From: Morganella morganii
Lineage (GTDB): Bacteria > Pseudomonadota > Gammaproteobacteria > Enterobacterales > Enterobacteriaceae
Direction: 5' to 3'
Assembly: GCF_003996855.1 (NCBI RefSeq)
Contig: NZ_NRQY01000001.1
Span: 1,440,230-1,504,229, forward strand
DNA: 64,000 nt
Each line of letters opens with the position of its first letter. Position 1 is the stretch's first letter. The notes beneath the pieces are model-generated. The model saw only the letters and a program-made list of their open reading frames with translations. It did no database searches and was not told the DNA's origin. Of the stretch, positions 56,853 through 64,000 are shown one piece after another. A program made the translations under genes and the position numbers.

Positions 56853-56887
56853 AAAAACGGGGCTGGCGTATATACGCAGCCCCGTTT
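56853..56887. terminator. Bidirectional terminator between artM and rlmC
   Basis: AAAACGGGGCT pairs with AGCCCCGTTTT, with an inner GCGTA/TACGC stem. T-tracts exist in both directions; the genes converge. Confidence 0.9.
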
Positions 56888-56903
56888 TCTTATTCTCTGA
56901 TTT

Positions 56904-58028
56904 TTATTTGCGGGTCAGCAGTACCAGTACTTCATAATGTGCAGTATGCGGGAACATATCAAACAACTGCACGCGCTGCGGCTGATACTGTGTGAGATGC
57001 GCCAGATCCTGCGCCAGACTCTGTGCATTACAGCTGGAATAGATAATCGTGTCCGGCGCCATGGTATTCAGGTAATCACACAGGGCTTTGCCGATCCCTC
57101 TGCGCGGCGGGTTCACCTGCACCAGTTCCGGCACGGCAGATTTACCGAGGGCAAACTGCGCGGAATCCAGTGCCTGAAACGTGACATTCTCCAGCCCCAT
57201 TTTTTCTGCCGAGCGGGTGGCACAGGCGATCGCTTCCGGGCTGATTTCAATCCCGGTCAGCTGTGTGGATTTATCCGCACAGTGCAGGCCGAATCCCCCC
57301 GCGCCGCAAAACAGATCCCATAATCGGGTGATCCCCAGCTCACGCACCCACTGTCCGGCGGTATGATACAACTGTGCGGCAACAACCGGATTGGTCTGGA
57401 AAAAGCAGTGCGGACGGATATAGAGCGGAATGCCGTTGAAGGTTTCTTCCAGTACCTCATCCGGGGTAAAGATAATTTCCTGCTCCCCTTCCAGAATCGC
57501 CATCGCGACCGGCTGGATATTAGCGGAAATCACGGATAACTGCGGCAGCTGAGCCTGCAAAAACGGCAGTGCGGCCTGCAATTGTGCCACTTTTTTCTCT
57601 GATCGCAGCACAAAGCGCAGCATCATTTTACCGGTGGCACGGCTTTCGGTCAGCAGCAGGAATTTCAGCTCACCACGGCGGCGTTCCACATTGTACGGCG
57701 TGAGCCCGGCGCGGGCGATAAAGGGTTTCAGCGCAGCAAACACCGGAGCAAAATACGGCGGATAAAGCGGACAGTCTGATAAATCAACCGGCCCGTTATC
57801 TGTCACAATCCCGAACACCGGGCGCTCAACACTGCCGCTGACCACCATCTTCGCTTTATTTCTGAACGCGGTTTCCGCACTGCGGACCGGCGGCAGCCAC
57901 GACTGCACAGTGAACGGAGATAACAGAGTGCGGAGATCCTGCTCTTTATCATCAATCTGCTGAATATAGGGTTTTTCAAGCCACTGACAGGAACGGCAGC
58001 GGCCGGCGGAATACTGAGGGCAATGCAT
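56904..58028 (-). CDS. rlmC: 23S rRNA (uracil-747-C5)-methyltransferase RlmC
   Basis: RlmC (RumB) methylates U747 of 23S rRNA. The 374-residue protein starts [17 protein letters not shown], giving Cys3, Cys11 and Cys14 of the [4Fe-4S] cluster. [16 protein letters not shown] is the SAM-binding motif, [11 protein letters not shown] is motif IV, and [15 protein letters not shown] carries the catalytic cysteine near residue 330. The neighbour artM is also its neighbour in E. coli. It is shorter than RlmD because it lacks the TRAM domain, as expected for this family. Confidence 0.96.
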   Translation of the reverse strand: MHCPQYSAGRCRSCQWLEKPYIQQIDDKEQDLRTLLSPFTVQSWLPPVRSAETAFRNKAKMVVSGSVERPVFGIVTDNGPVDLSDCPLYPPYFAPVFAALKPFIARAGLTPYNVERRRGELKFLLLTESRATGKMMLRFVLRSEKKVAQLQAALPFLQAQLPQLSVISANIQPVAMAILEGEQEIIFTPDEVLEETFNGIPLYIRPHCFFQTNPVVAAQLYHTAGQWVRELGITRLWDLFCGAGGFGLHCADKSTQLTGIEISPEAIACATRSAEKMGLENVTFQALDSAQFALGKSAVPELVQVNPPRRGIGKALCDYLNTMAPDTIIYSSCNAQSLAQDLAHLTQYQPQRVQLFDMFPHTAHYEVLVLLTRK

Positions 58029-58063
58029 GATGGTGTCCCGGATATCGAAGGTGGTACGGATAA

Positions 58064-58552
58064 TCAGTGGATCACCGGAGAAGGAACGGAATCAGCGCGG
58101 AAGTTCTCTTCATCTTCCGGTTCCGCATCATTCGGATCAAACAGCATATTGTTACTGAACAGCTCAAAAACCACCGCGCCGACCTGCTCTTCCATCAGTT
58201 GCAGGGAGAGTGAAAACTGCTCAAATGTCAGCCCGGCACTGAGCGGCAGCGAGTAGCAAACCACCAGCTTCGGCATGGCGGAATCCTGAATATCCATAAA
58301 GGTTTTCACCAGCAGCGAACTGGCGTTGATCTGGCTCAGGTTGGCAATCAGCGGGACAATCGCGGTCGGGCGGACTTCCGCCAGCGCCGAGAACACCAGC
58401 ATGTCGTCAAGGATATCAATTTTGGCATCAAACACACCGTCCACATTTTGCATATGCGGCAGATGCAGTGCCTGGCAGGAATCACACTCAAAACAGGAGA
58501 GTTGCAGCTGATCCAGCCATGTGCGTAATATCGTGAGATCGGGAATGATCAT
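58064..58552 (-). CDS. ybjN: YbjN-domain protein
   Basis: A 162-residue member of the YbjN family, which folds like a type III secretion chaperone and has been linked in E. coli to stress tolerance and motility control. I set the start at [17 protein letters not shown] (58552), aligned with the E. coli protein; the ORF continues 54 bases upstream. [18 protein letters not shown] and [24 protein letters not shown] are the conserved blocks. It is followed by rlmC on the same strand. Confidence 0.9.
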   Translation of the reverse strand: MIIPDLTILRTWLDQLQLSCFECDSCQALHLPHMQNVDGVFDAKIDILDDMLVFSALAEVRPTAIVPLIANLSQINASSLLVKTFMDIQDSAMPKLVVCYSLPLSAGLTFEQFSLSLQLMEEQVGAVVFELFSNNMLFDPNDAEPEDEENFRADSVPSPVIH

Positions 58553-58657
58553 GAACCTGAAGCCTTTTAACCGGAAAAACAAAAGTACAGCGGGGAAAAC
58601 CGTCACCCGCGGACCAATAACGGATCTTAGCTGAAAAACGTGAAGGGGAATAACGTT

Positions 58658-58969
58658 TTATTGCTTTTTTTCATTTTTATTCTGCCGGGTCTTTTTATCT
58701 GCCCTGCTTTTACTGTCAATACCGACGGACGGCATTGCACTGATTGCCCGCCAGACAATATTCATTGCCGCCGGAACCAGACACGCCAGGCCGGCAAACG
58801 CCATCACCATCAGGGCATTTTTGCTGCTCATAAAACCCGGCAGCGGGATAAAATCATTCACCGCCAGATAGACCAGCAGCAGTAATATCACACCGATGAC
58901 CTCACAGATGATAACCGGGCGCGGCATATCACCTAATGAACGCATTTGTCGCGGCTGTTTATTTGCCAT
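58658..58969 (-). CDS. ybjC: DUF1418 membrane protein YbjC
   Basis: A 103-residue protein with two membrane helices (VIICEVIGVILLLLVYLAV and ALMVMAFAGLACLVPAAMN). RSLGDMPRPVIICEVIG matches the DUF1418 family, to which E. coli YbjC, the neighbour of grxA, belongs. The start MANKQPRQ (58969) is favoured by AGAGGA 7 bases upstream. The C-terminus is rich in Lys, Asn and Gln. Function is unknown. It diverges from grxA. Confidence 0.85.
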   Translation of the reverse strand: MANKQPRQMRSLGDMPRPVIICEVIGVILLLLVYLAVNDFIPLPGFMSSKNALMVMAFAGLACLVPAAMNIVWRAISAMPSVGIDSKSRADKKTRQNKNEKKQ

Positions 58970-59141
58970 TTTGTCCTCTGCGATTCTGTTTTTCTGTCCG
59001 CACTGCGGATACTCACTGAACCATTGGTGCGGACTCCCGCACAAATCGTCACAACATTCTTTCCTATCCGTTATGATACAGGCATAATTTATCCCATTAA
59101 AGCACCACTTCCGGTGTTACTGATGAATGAAGGAGCTTTTC

Positions 59142-59405
59142 ATGTATACCGTTATTTTTGGCCGTCCGGGTTGCCCTTATTGCGTTCGTGCGAAAGAACT
59201 CGCAGAAAAACTGAAAAATGAACGTGATGACTTCGATTATCGTTATATTGATATTCACGCTGAAGGCATCAGCAAAGAAGATTTATCCAAAACTATCGGT
59301 AAACCGGTTGAAACTGTTCCCCAGATTTTTATCGATGAAGAACACATCGGCGGCTGCACTGACTTCGAAGCTTACGCAAAAGCCAACCTCGGCCTGTTCA
59401 GCTAA
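59142..59405 (+). CDS. grxA: Glutaredoxin 1
   Basis: GrxA is the glutathione-dependent disulfide reductase that serves ribonucleotide reductase. The 87-residue protein begins MYTVIFGRPGCPYCVRAKEL, with active-site CPYC at residues 11-14, and has PVETVPQIFIDEEHIGGCTD for glutathione binding. The start is set by AAGGAG 7 bases before the ATG. In E. coli its expression is under OxyR; I did not find a clear OxyR site. Confidence 0.97.
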   Translation: MYTVIFGRPGCPYCVRAKELAEKLKNERDDFDYRYIDIHAEGISKEDLSKTIGKPVETVPQIFIDEEHIGGCTDFEAYAKANLGLFS

Positions 59406-59413
59406 GCTATCCG

Positions 59414-59442
59414 GCCGTTTCCCGCCCGGGAAACGGCTTATT
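59414..59442 (+). terminator. Terminator after grxA
   Basis: GCCGTTTCCC (59414-59423) pairs with GGGAAACGGC (59428-59437), followed by TTATTTTA. Confidence 0.8.
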
Positions 59443-59508
59443 TTACCTTTCTTATCTCACTGATTTTCAACATCAAAAAATTATTTTCATTTTTTTGAAT
59501 CTTTTTCC

Positions 59509-59535
59509 GAACTTTCCTGCCGGGCCGTAGTCTGA
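59509..59535 (+). promoter_or_regulatory. Sigma-E promoter of rybB
   Basis: -35 GAACTT (59509-59514) and -10 TCTGA (59531-59535), 16 bases apart, fit the sigma-E consensus exactly. The -10 ends 6 bases before the RybB 5' end. Confidence 0.9.
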
Positions 59536-59541
59536 ATAAGT

Positions 59542-59620
59542 GCCACTGCTTTTCTTTGAATATCCCCAAGATTGAGGAAGCCCGATAGTCACCAATTTGG
59601 TTTTAACTATCGGGTTTTTT
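59542..59620 (+). ncRNA. rybB: Small RNA RybB
   Basis: RybB is the sigma-E dependent, Hfq-binding small RNA that represses outer-membrane protein mRNAs during envelope stress. The 5' end GCCACTGCTTTTCTTTG is the conserved seed region and matches E. coli RybB as I recall it. The RNA ends with a stem CCCGATAGT (59581-59589) / ACTATCGGG (59606-59614) and six T's. The resulting length, 79 bases, equals the E. coli form, while the middle and terminator arms differ in sequence but keep the fold. It lies between grxA and ybjG, close to its E. coli neighbourhood, and has its own sigma-E promoter. Confidence 0.93.
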
Positions 59621-59796
59621 ATTACCTGCTGTTTATCCCGCCTGTTGTTATTTCAGATTTTGTCAATTTTCTGCAATGTTACATAATAGCACGATTAACC
59701 AAGATATTTTTACTTTACCTTGATGCACAAGACGGCTACCCTGACCCGTCATTTTATTGCCGGGTATACACAGGTGTGTTTTTTAAGGAGTCCGAT

Positions 59797-60405
59797 GTGC
59801 TGGAAAATCTGAATCATTCGCTTTTTCTCCTGATCAATGCCACGCCGGAAACGTCTCATACCATGATTATTGCAGCCACTTTCGCGGCTAAATATCTGGT
59901 TTTGCTGTTTCCGGTTGTTGCCGCAAGGTTATGGCTGCGGGGAGCGCCGGAGAATATGGCCCGCCAGCGCCGCGCTGTCTGCAAAAGTGCCATTGCGCTG
60001 CTGATTGGTTTTGCCGCCTCCCGGATTATCGGCACACTCTGGCCGCACGCACGTCCGTTTGCCGAACCGTTCGGCCACAGTTTTCTTGAACACGCGCCGA
60101 CCGCCTCGTTCCCGAGCAATCACGGTATTATTGTGTTTACCTTCGCGCTGGGCTGCCTGTTCTGGTGCAATGTCCGTGCGGGGCTGCTGCTGCTGATCCC
60201 GGCACTGATTGTTGCCTGGTCGCGGGTTTTCCTCGGCGTTCACTGGCCGGTGGATATGCTGGGTGCCTTTATCACGGTGCTGATTGCCTGTGCACTGACA
60301 GAGCTGCTCTGGAGCCTGTTCGGCACGCCGCTGCAAAACCGGTTGCAGGCACTCTACCGGCACTGTTTTGCCGTGCCTATCCGCAAAGGCTGGGTACAGG
60401 GATAG
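59797..60405 (+). CDS. ybjG: Undecaprenyl-diphosphatase YbjG (PAP2 family)
   Basis: A PAP2-family membrane phosphatase that recycles undecaprenyl pyrophosphate for wall and LPS synthesis. The start is the GTG at 59797 (202 residues), reading MLENLNHSLFLLINATPE as in E. coli YbjG; AAGGAG sits 6 bases upstream. The longer open frame runs back through RybB and is not coding. The three phosphatase motifs are RIIGTLWPHARPF, ASFPSNHG and SRVFLGVHWPVD. Five or six membrane helices are evident. A hairpin terminator follows, at the edge of the duplicated unit. Confidence 0.92.
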   Translation: MLENLNHSLFLLINATPETSHTMIIAATFAAKYLVLLFPVVAARLWLRGAPENMARQRRAVCKSAIALLIGFAASRIIGTLWPHARPFAEPFGHSFLEHAPTASFPSNHGIIVFTFALGCLFWCNVRAGLLLLIPALIVAWSRVFLGVHWPVDMLGAFITVLIACALTELLWSLFGTPLQNRLQALYRHCFAVPIRKGWVQG

Positions 60406-60426
60406 CGGTACAAAAATGAATCAGGA

Positions 60427-60454
60427 AATACCGGCCCGTATGCCGGTATTTTTT
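60427..60454 (+). terminator. Terminator after ybjG, at left edge of unit 1
   Basis: AATACCGGC (60427-60435) pairs with GCCGGTATT (60442-60450), then TTTT. The same hairpin recurs after sdaC copy 1. Confidence 0.85.
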
Positions 60455-61019
60455 CATCCGTATTTAATTTCGCTTGTTACCGGTGATCTTTTTTTACCCG
60501 TATTTTTCATTGCTGACAGTACTATTTTTGTTCACAGAATATGACTCTGGTATTTATTTAACATTTCTGTTTTATCTGATTCCGGTATCACTCAGGCTAC
60601 TTAATTCGCGATTAAAAAAATTATTTTAATCATCCGGGATGTACACTGTGACCATTATATAACCCTCTGTTTCATACTGCCCGATTCCCTGCATACCCCC
60701 TGAATCACCACAAACTCAATAAAGAAATAATTTTTGTTTAAAAACAACAGATAACCCATAGAAACCATATTATCTAAATGGTTTTTATCCGGTGATAATC
60801 CGGTTTATCTTTATTTTGTAATAATACGATATTGTTCAGCGCATATACTAATTAACATCTGAACAAATAAATTTGTTTAAATAAAAAACAGGTAAAAATA
60901 ACATTATTGCAGAACATCTAATCCCCTATGCCATTTCGGCATACCCCATTCCGCAAAAACCGATTAACAACCTTATTAAATGTTGCAACAACGCTCATTT
61001 TAATGTTATTTATAGCAAT

Positions 61020-61069
61020 TGAGATGAAAATCACAGTGTTTTTCACTGAAAAATAGTATATTTTAACTA
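61020..61069 (+). promoter_or_regulatory. CRP-type promoter of sdaC copy 1
   Basis: CRP half-sites TGAGA and TCACA, 6 bases apart (61020-61035), differ from TGTGA-N6-TCACA at one base. A -10 TATATT (61057-61062) would start transcription near 61069, placing the site at -41.5, the class II position. Confidence 0.65.
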
Positions 61070-61138
61070 CAAAAAGACAGTAACCAACCTCAGATTCTTT
61101 TGAATATGAATTAGTGCAGAGACCTTATTTGTCCATTG

Positions 61139-61197
61139 CAGATATCAGGTCGCTGCTGTTTATTATTTTTACCGGTAAGCAATTACAGGTAACTTTT
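61139..61197 (+). promoter_or_regulatory. 59-base conserved leader element, copy 1
   Basis: Identical, base for base, to 63471-63529 while flanking leader sequence differs and carries indels. It contains TTACCGGTAA followed 4 bases later by TTACAGGTAA, which can form short alternative stems. Confidence 0.65.
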
Positions 61198-61311
61198 CCG
61201 TTCTACTTATTTTTATCCGGTTGCGTACATAGACCCTGCCTCAGAGACACATTTAGTGCACAGATCACCGTGCAATTTTTAGTTGTTATTGTTGTAAATT
61301 TGGAGACATCT

Positions 61312-62631
61312 ATGGAAACAACACAACCGCAGGTCGTGGTCAGCCAGACTGACACCAGCAATGATTACCGCAAATGGCGTAAATCCGATACCGTCTGGAT
61401 GCTCGGACTGTACGGCACGGCCATTGGTGCCGGTATCCTGTTTCTGCCGATTAACGCCGGTATCGGCGGGCTGATCCCGCTTATTATTATGGCCGTACTG
61501 GCCTTCCCGATGACCTTTTTCGCGCACCGTGGTATGTGCCGCTTTATATTATCCGGTAAAAATCCGGGTGACGATATTACCGAAGTGGTGGAAGAGCATT
61601 TCGGCGCCAGAGCAGGGAACCTTATCACCCTGCTCTATTTCTTTGCCATTTACCCGATTCTGCTGGTCTACAGTGTGGCGATCACCAATACCGTGGAAAG
61701 CTTTATCGTTAACCAGATGCATATGACGGCTCCGCCACGCATTATTCTGTCACTGGTACTGATTATCGGGATTATGTGCATTATCCGTTTCGGTGAAGCC
61801 GCGATTGTCAAAGCAATGAGCGTGCTGGTATTTCCGTTTGTGGCGGTTCTGATGGTACTGGCGCTGTATTTGATCCCGCACTGGAATACCGCGATATTTG
61901 ATACACTCTCTTTCAGCAGCCACTCTGCCGGTGAGACCGGCCGTGGTCTGATGGTTACATTATGGCTGGCAATTCCGGTGATGGTATTCTCGTTCAACCA
62001 TTCGCCGATTATTTCAGCATTCAGTGTCGCAAAACGTCAGGAATACGGCGATAATGCGGAGAAGAAATGTTCCCGCATTCTGGCATTCGCCCACATTATG
62101 ATGGTGCTGACAGTCATGTTCTTTGTGTTCAGTTGTGTACTGAGCCTGTCACCACTCAATTTACAGGAAGCGAAAGATCAGAATATATCCATTCTGTCTT
62201 ACCTGGCGAACTACTTCCGCAATCCGATGATTGCGTATATCGCGCCGTTAGTCGCGTTTATTGCTATCACCAACGCATTTCTGGGACACTACATGGGTGC
62301 CCGTGAAGGCTTTAACGGTCTGGTTAACAAAGCATTACGCGCCAGGGGGAAAAGCATTGCACCGTCTAAGATGAATAAACTGACGGCACTGTTTATGCTG
62401 GTAACTTCCTGGATTGTTGCCACACTGGACCCGAGCATTCTGGGGATGATTGAAACCCTGGGCGGCCCGGTCATCGCTATGCTGCTGTTTATCATGCCGA
62501 TGTACGCTATCCGTAAGGTCCCTGCGATGCGTAAATATGCCGGTCACCTGAGTAATCTGTTTGTGGTTGTGATCGGTCTCATTGCAATTTCAGCGGTGTT
62601 TTACAATCTGTATCAGCTGTTTTTAGGTTAA
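61312..62631 (+). CDS. sdaC: Serine/proton symporter SdaC, copy 1
   Basis: An 11-helix HAAAP-family amino acid/proton symporter of the SdaC type. The 439-residue protein starts [18 protein letters not shown] after GGAG (61302-61305), 6 bases before the ATG; the upstream open frame was rejected because it is not kept in the second copy. [60 protein letters not shown] and VFSFNHSPIISAFSVAK match E. coli SdaC almost residue for residue. TdcC is less similar. No serine deaminase gene follows at once; instead a second, partial copy lies about 1 kb downstream. Confidence 0.93.
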   Translation: METTQPQVVVSQTDTSNDYRKWRKSDTVWMLGLYGTAIGAGILFLPINAGIGGLIPLIIMAVLAFPMTFFAHRGMCRFILSGKNPGDDITEVVEEHFGARAGNLITLLYFFAIYPILLVYSVAITNTVESFIVNQMHMTAPPRIILSLVLIIGIMCIIRFGEAAIVKAMSVLVFPFVAVLMVLALYLIPHWNTAIFDTLSFSSHSAGETGRGLMVTLWLAIPVMVFSFNHSPIISAFSVAKRQEYGDNAEKKCSRILAFAHIMMVLTVMFFVFSCVLSLSPLNLQEAKDQNISILSYLANYFRNPMIAYIAPLVAFIAITNAFLGHYMGAREGFNGLVNKALRARGKSIAPSKMNKLTALFMLVTSWIVATLDPSILGMIETLGGPVIAMLLFIMPMYAIRKVPAMRKYAGHLSNLFVVVIGLIAISAVFYNLYQLFLG

Positions 62632-62757
62632 TGAATACATGACTGTTGCCGCCCTCCCCGGCGGGTTTCCGCCCGGCCGGTCCGGGCTTCATCAGGGATG
62701 CTGAAGAGCGTGAATGCTTTTTGCCGGCAAACCAACGCTATGAAGTATGAATCAGAG

Positions 62758-62785
62758 AATACCGGCCTGCGTGCCGGTATTTTTT
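62758..62785 (+). terminator. Terminator after sdaC copy 1, at left edge of unit 2
   Basis: AATACCGGC (62758-62766) pairs with GCCGGTATT (62773-62781), then T's. Same stem as at 60427. Confidence 0.85.
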
Positions 62786-63349
62786 ATCTGTATTTAATTC
62801 TTACAGCCACCGGTGATCTTTTTTAAGCCGCATTTTTCACTGCTGACAGTATTATTTTTGTTCGCAGAATATTATTCTGGTATTTATTTAACATTTCTGT
62901 TTTAGCTGACACCGGTATCACTCAGGCTACTTGATTCATGATTAAAATAATTATTTTAATCATCGGAGATACACAATGTGATCATTATATAAACTCGTAT
63001 TTTATACTACCGGACTCTTTGCATACGCCCCGTATTATCACTGGCTGAACTTAAAAATATTTTTTCCATTAAAAACAAAAGTAATAAACAAAAGCCACAA
63101 TTATAAAGTGGTTTTCATCCGGTGAAATTCCTGCTTATCGCTATTTTTTAATAATGGAATATTATACAAACGATATATTTATTAATATATGAATAAATTA
63201 ATTTTCTTAAATAGAATACGGACAGAAATGACATTATTACAGAACATGTAACCTCATATGCCGTTTCGGCATACTCCATTCCGTAAACACGGATTAACAA
63301 TTTTATCAAATCTTGCAACAGAGCCTGTTTTACTGAGATTTATAGCATT

Positions 63350-63399
63350 TGAGACTATGATCACGGTGTTTTCCACTGAAAAACAGTATATTTTCATCA
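63350..63399 (+). promoter_or_regulatory. CRP-type promoter of sdaC copy 2
   Basis: TGAGA-N6-TCACG (63350-63365), one base worse than in copy 1, centred at -41.5 from a start near 63399 given by TATATT (63387-63392). Confidence 0.5.
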
Positions 63400-63470
63400 T
63401 CAGAAAGAGAGTTATCAATTTCAGGTGCTTTTGAATATGAATTAATGCAGAGACCTTTATTTATCCATTA

Positions 63471-63529
63471 CAGATATCAGGTCGCTGCTGTTTATTATTT
63501 TTACCGGTAAGCAATTACAGGTAACTTTT
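63471..63529 (+). promoter_or_regulatory. 59-base conserved leader element, copy 2
   Basis: Identical to 61139-61197; see that entry. Confidence 0.65.
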
Positions 63530-63648
63530 TAGCTTTACTTATTTTTTATCTGGTTACGTACATAGACCCTATTTCAGAGACGAATAAATGCACAGGTTAA
63601 CGTGCAAAATTTTAATTGTTGTTATTGTTGTACATTTTGGAGACTTCT

Positions 63649-64000
63649 ATGGATACAACACAACCGCAGGTTGTGGTCAGCAAGACTGACACCAGCAATG
63701 ATTACCGCAAATGGCGTAAATCCGATACCGTCTGGATGCTCGGACTGTACGGAACGGCTATCGGCGCGGGCGTACTGTTTCTGCCGATTAACGCCGGTAT
63801 CGGCGGGCTGATCCCGCTTATCATCATGGCCCTGCTGGCCTTCCCGATGACCTTTTTTGCACACCGCGGTATGTGCCGCTTCGTGCTGTCCGGTAAAAAT
63901 CCGGGCGAAGATATTACTGAAGTGGTTGAAGAGCATTTCGGCGCCAGAGCCGGCGGCCTTATCACCCTGCTCTATTTCTTCGCTATCTATCCGATCCTGC
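63649..64000 (+). CDS. sdaC: Serine/proton symporter SdaC, copy 2 (5' part)
   Basis: The first 117 residues of a second SdaC-type symporter, starting [18 protein letters not shown]; the gene continues beyond the window. It differs from copy 1 at a handful of positions in this stretch (for example E2D, Q12K, I40V, D/E in [12 protein letters not shown] in ARAGGLI), nearly all conservative. GVLFLPIN and GKNPGEDI agree with E. coli SdaC better than copy 1 does. The ribosome site GGAG and its spacing are kept, so the copy looks intact as far as seen. Confidence 0.9.
   Translation, partial: MDTTQPQVVVSKTDTSNDYRKWRKSDTVWMLGLYGTAIGAGVLFLPINAGIGGLIPLIIMALLAFPMTFFAHRGMCRFVLSGKNPGEDITEVVEEHFGARAGGLITLLYFFAIYPIL

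Larger units (their letters stand above)
60406..61311 (+). other. Long upstream region of sdaC copy 1
   Basis: About 900 AT-rich bases without a convincing protein gene. It holds the ybjG terminator, a CRP-type promoter near 61020-61069 and a leader of about 240 bases. The whole stretch recurs, diverged, before sdaC copy 2. Confidence 0.7.
60416..62746 (+). repeat. Tandem duplication, unit 1 (leader plus sdaC)
   Basis: Similarity to unit 2 begins at ATGAATCAG (60416 and 62747) and continues through a terminator hairpin, the noncoding region and the coding start. The offset is 2331 at the hairpin and 2337 at the two ATGs, so the unit is about 2.33 kb with small indels. The coding part is clearly better conserved than the noncoding part. 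Confidence 0.85.
62632..63648 (+). other. Upstream region of sdaC copy 2
   Basis: About 1 kb without a gene. The first 115 bases are unique; from 62747 it is a diverged copy of 60416-61311, with matching hairpin, CRP-type promoter, 59-base element and ribosome site. Confidence 0.7.
62747..64000 (+). repeat. Tandem duplication, unit 2 (runs off the window)
   Basis: Second copy of the sdaC unit, in direct orientation, cut by the window end. Confidence 0.85.

Noticed and set aside
59572..59796. The long upstream part of the ybjG open frame
   Set aside because: It runs through the terminator of RybB. The GTG at 59797 has a good ribosome site and matches the YbjG N-terminus.
61114..61311. A 66-codon upstream extension of sdaC copy 1, or a leader peptide
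   Set aside because: In the second copy the equivalent region has a one-base deletion/insertion and opens a different peptide that stops early. The protein reading is not conserved, and METTQ matches the known SdaC start.

Overview
The window reads as ordinary chromosome of an enterobacterium outside the Escherichia/Salmonella group. Gene content, protein sequences and order best fit the Morganellaceae, most likely Morganella morganii; this is inference from recognised sequences, since no search was run. The backbone follows the E. coli 19-21 minute region closely (mukBEF, smtA, elyC, kdsB, ycaR, lpxK, msbA, comEC, ihfB, rpsA, cmk, aroA, serC, ycaO, focA, pflB, pflA, serS, rarA, lolA, ftsK, lrp, trxB, cydDC, aat, infA, clpA, clpS, cspD, macBA, ybjD, lysO, ybjT, artPIQM, rlmC, ybjN, ybjC, grxA, rybB, ybjG). 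No rRNA, tRNA, CRISPR array, insertion sequence or prophage was seen.

Layout. 1-7.7 kb: the 3' end of an isochorismatase-family hydrolase, then the MukFEB condensin operon with the tRNA methyltransferase CmoM, all on the minus strand after the first gene. 7.9-21.4 kb: envelope and core functions: ElyC, KdsB, YcaR, a divergent cold-shock protein, LpxK-MsbA, a frameshifted comEC, then IhfB, ribosomal protein S1, Cmk, AroA and SerC. 21.7-27.8 kb: YcaO and the anaerobic formate module FocA-PflB-PflA, with a well-formed class II FNR promoter before focA. 28.1-29.3 kb: an accessory insert, a nucleotidyl cyclase toxin of the ExoY/edema factor/CyaA family, cut into two same-frame ORFs by one amber codon. 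29.4-46.4 kb: SerS, RarA, LolA, FtsK, Lrp, TrxB, CydDC, Aat, IF-1, ClpA/ClpS and CspD. 46.5-58.6 kb: MacAB efflux (macA start apparently out of frame by one base in an A6 run), YbjD, LysO, YbjT, the Art arginine ABC transporter, RlmC and YbjN. 58.6-60.4 kb: YbjC, GrxA, the sigma-E dependent small RNA RybB and the PAP2 phosphatase YbjG. 60.4-64.0 kb: a tandem duplication of a unit of about 2.33 kb carrying a serine/proton symporter gene (sdaC) with its long leader; the second copy runs off the window.

The most interesting points are the amber-split ExoY-like cyclase with every recognisable catalytic position conserved across both halves, the tandem sdaC units with a 59-base perfectly conserved leader block, the RybB locus with a textbook sigma-E promoter, and three disrupted reading frames (exoY-like, comEC, macA) that need read-level checking before biology is inferred.
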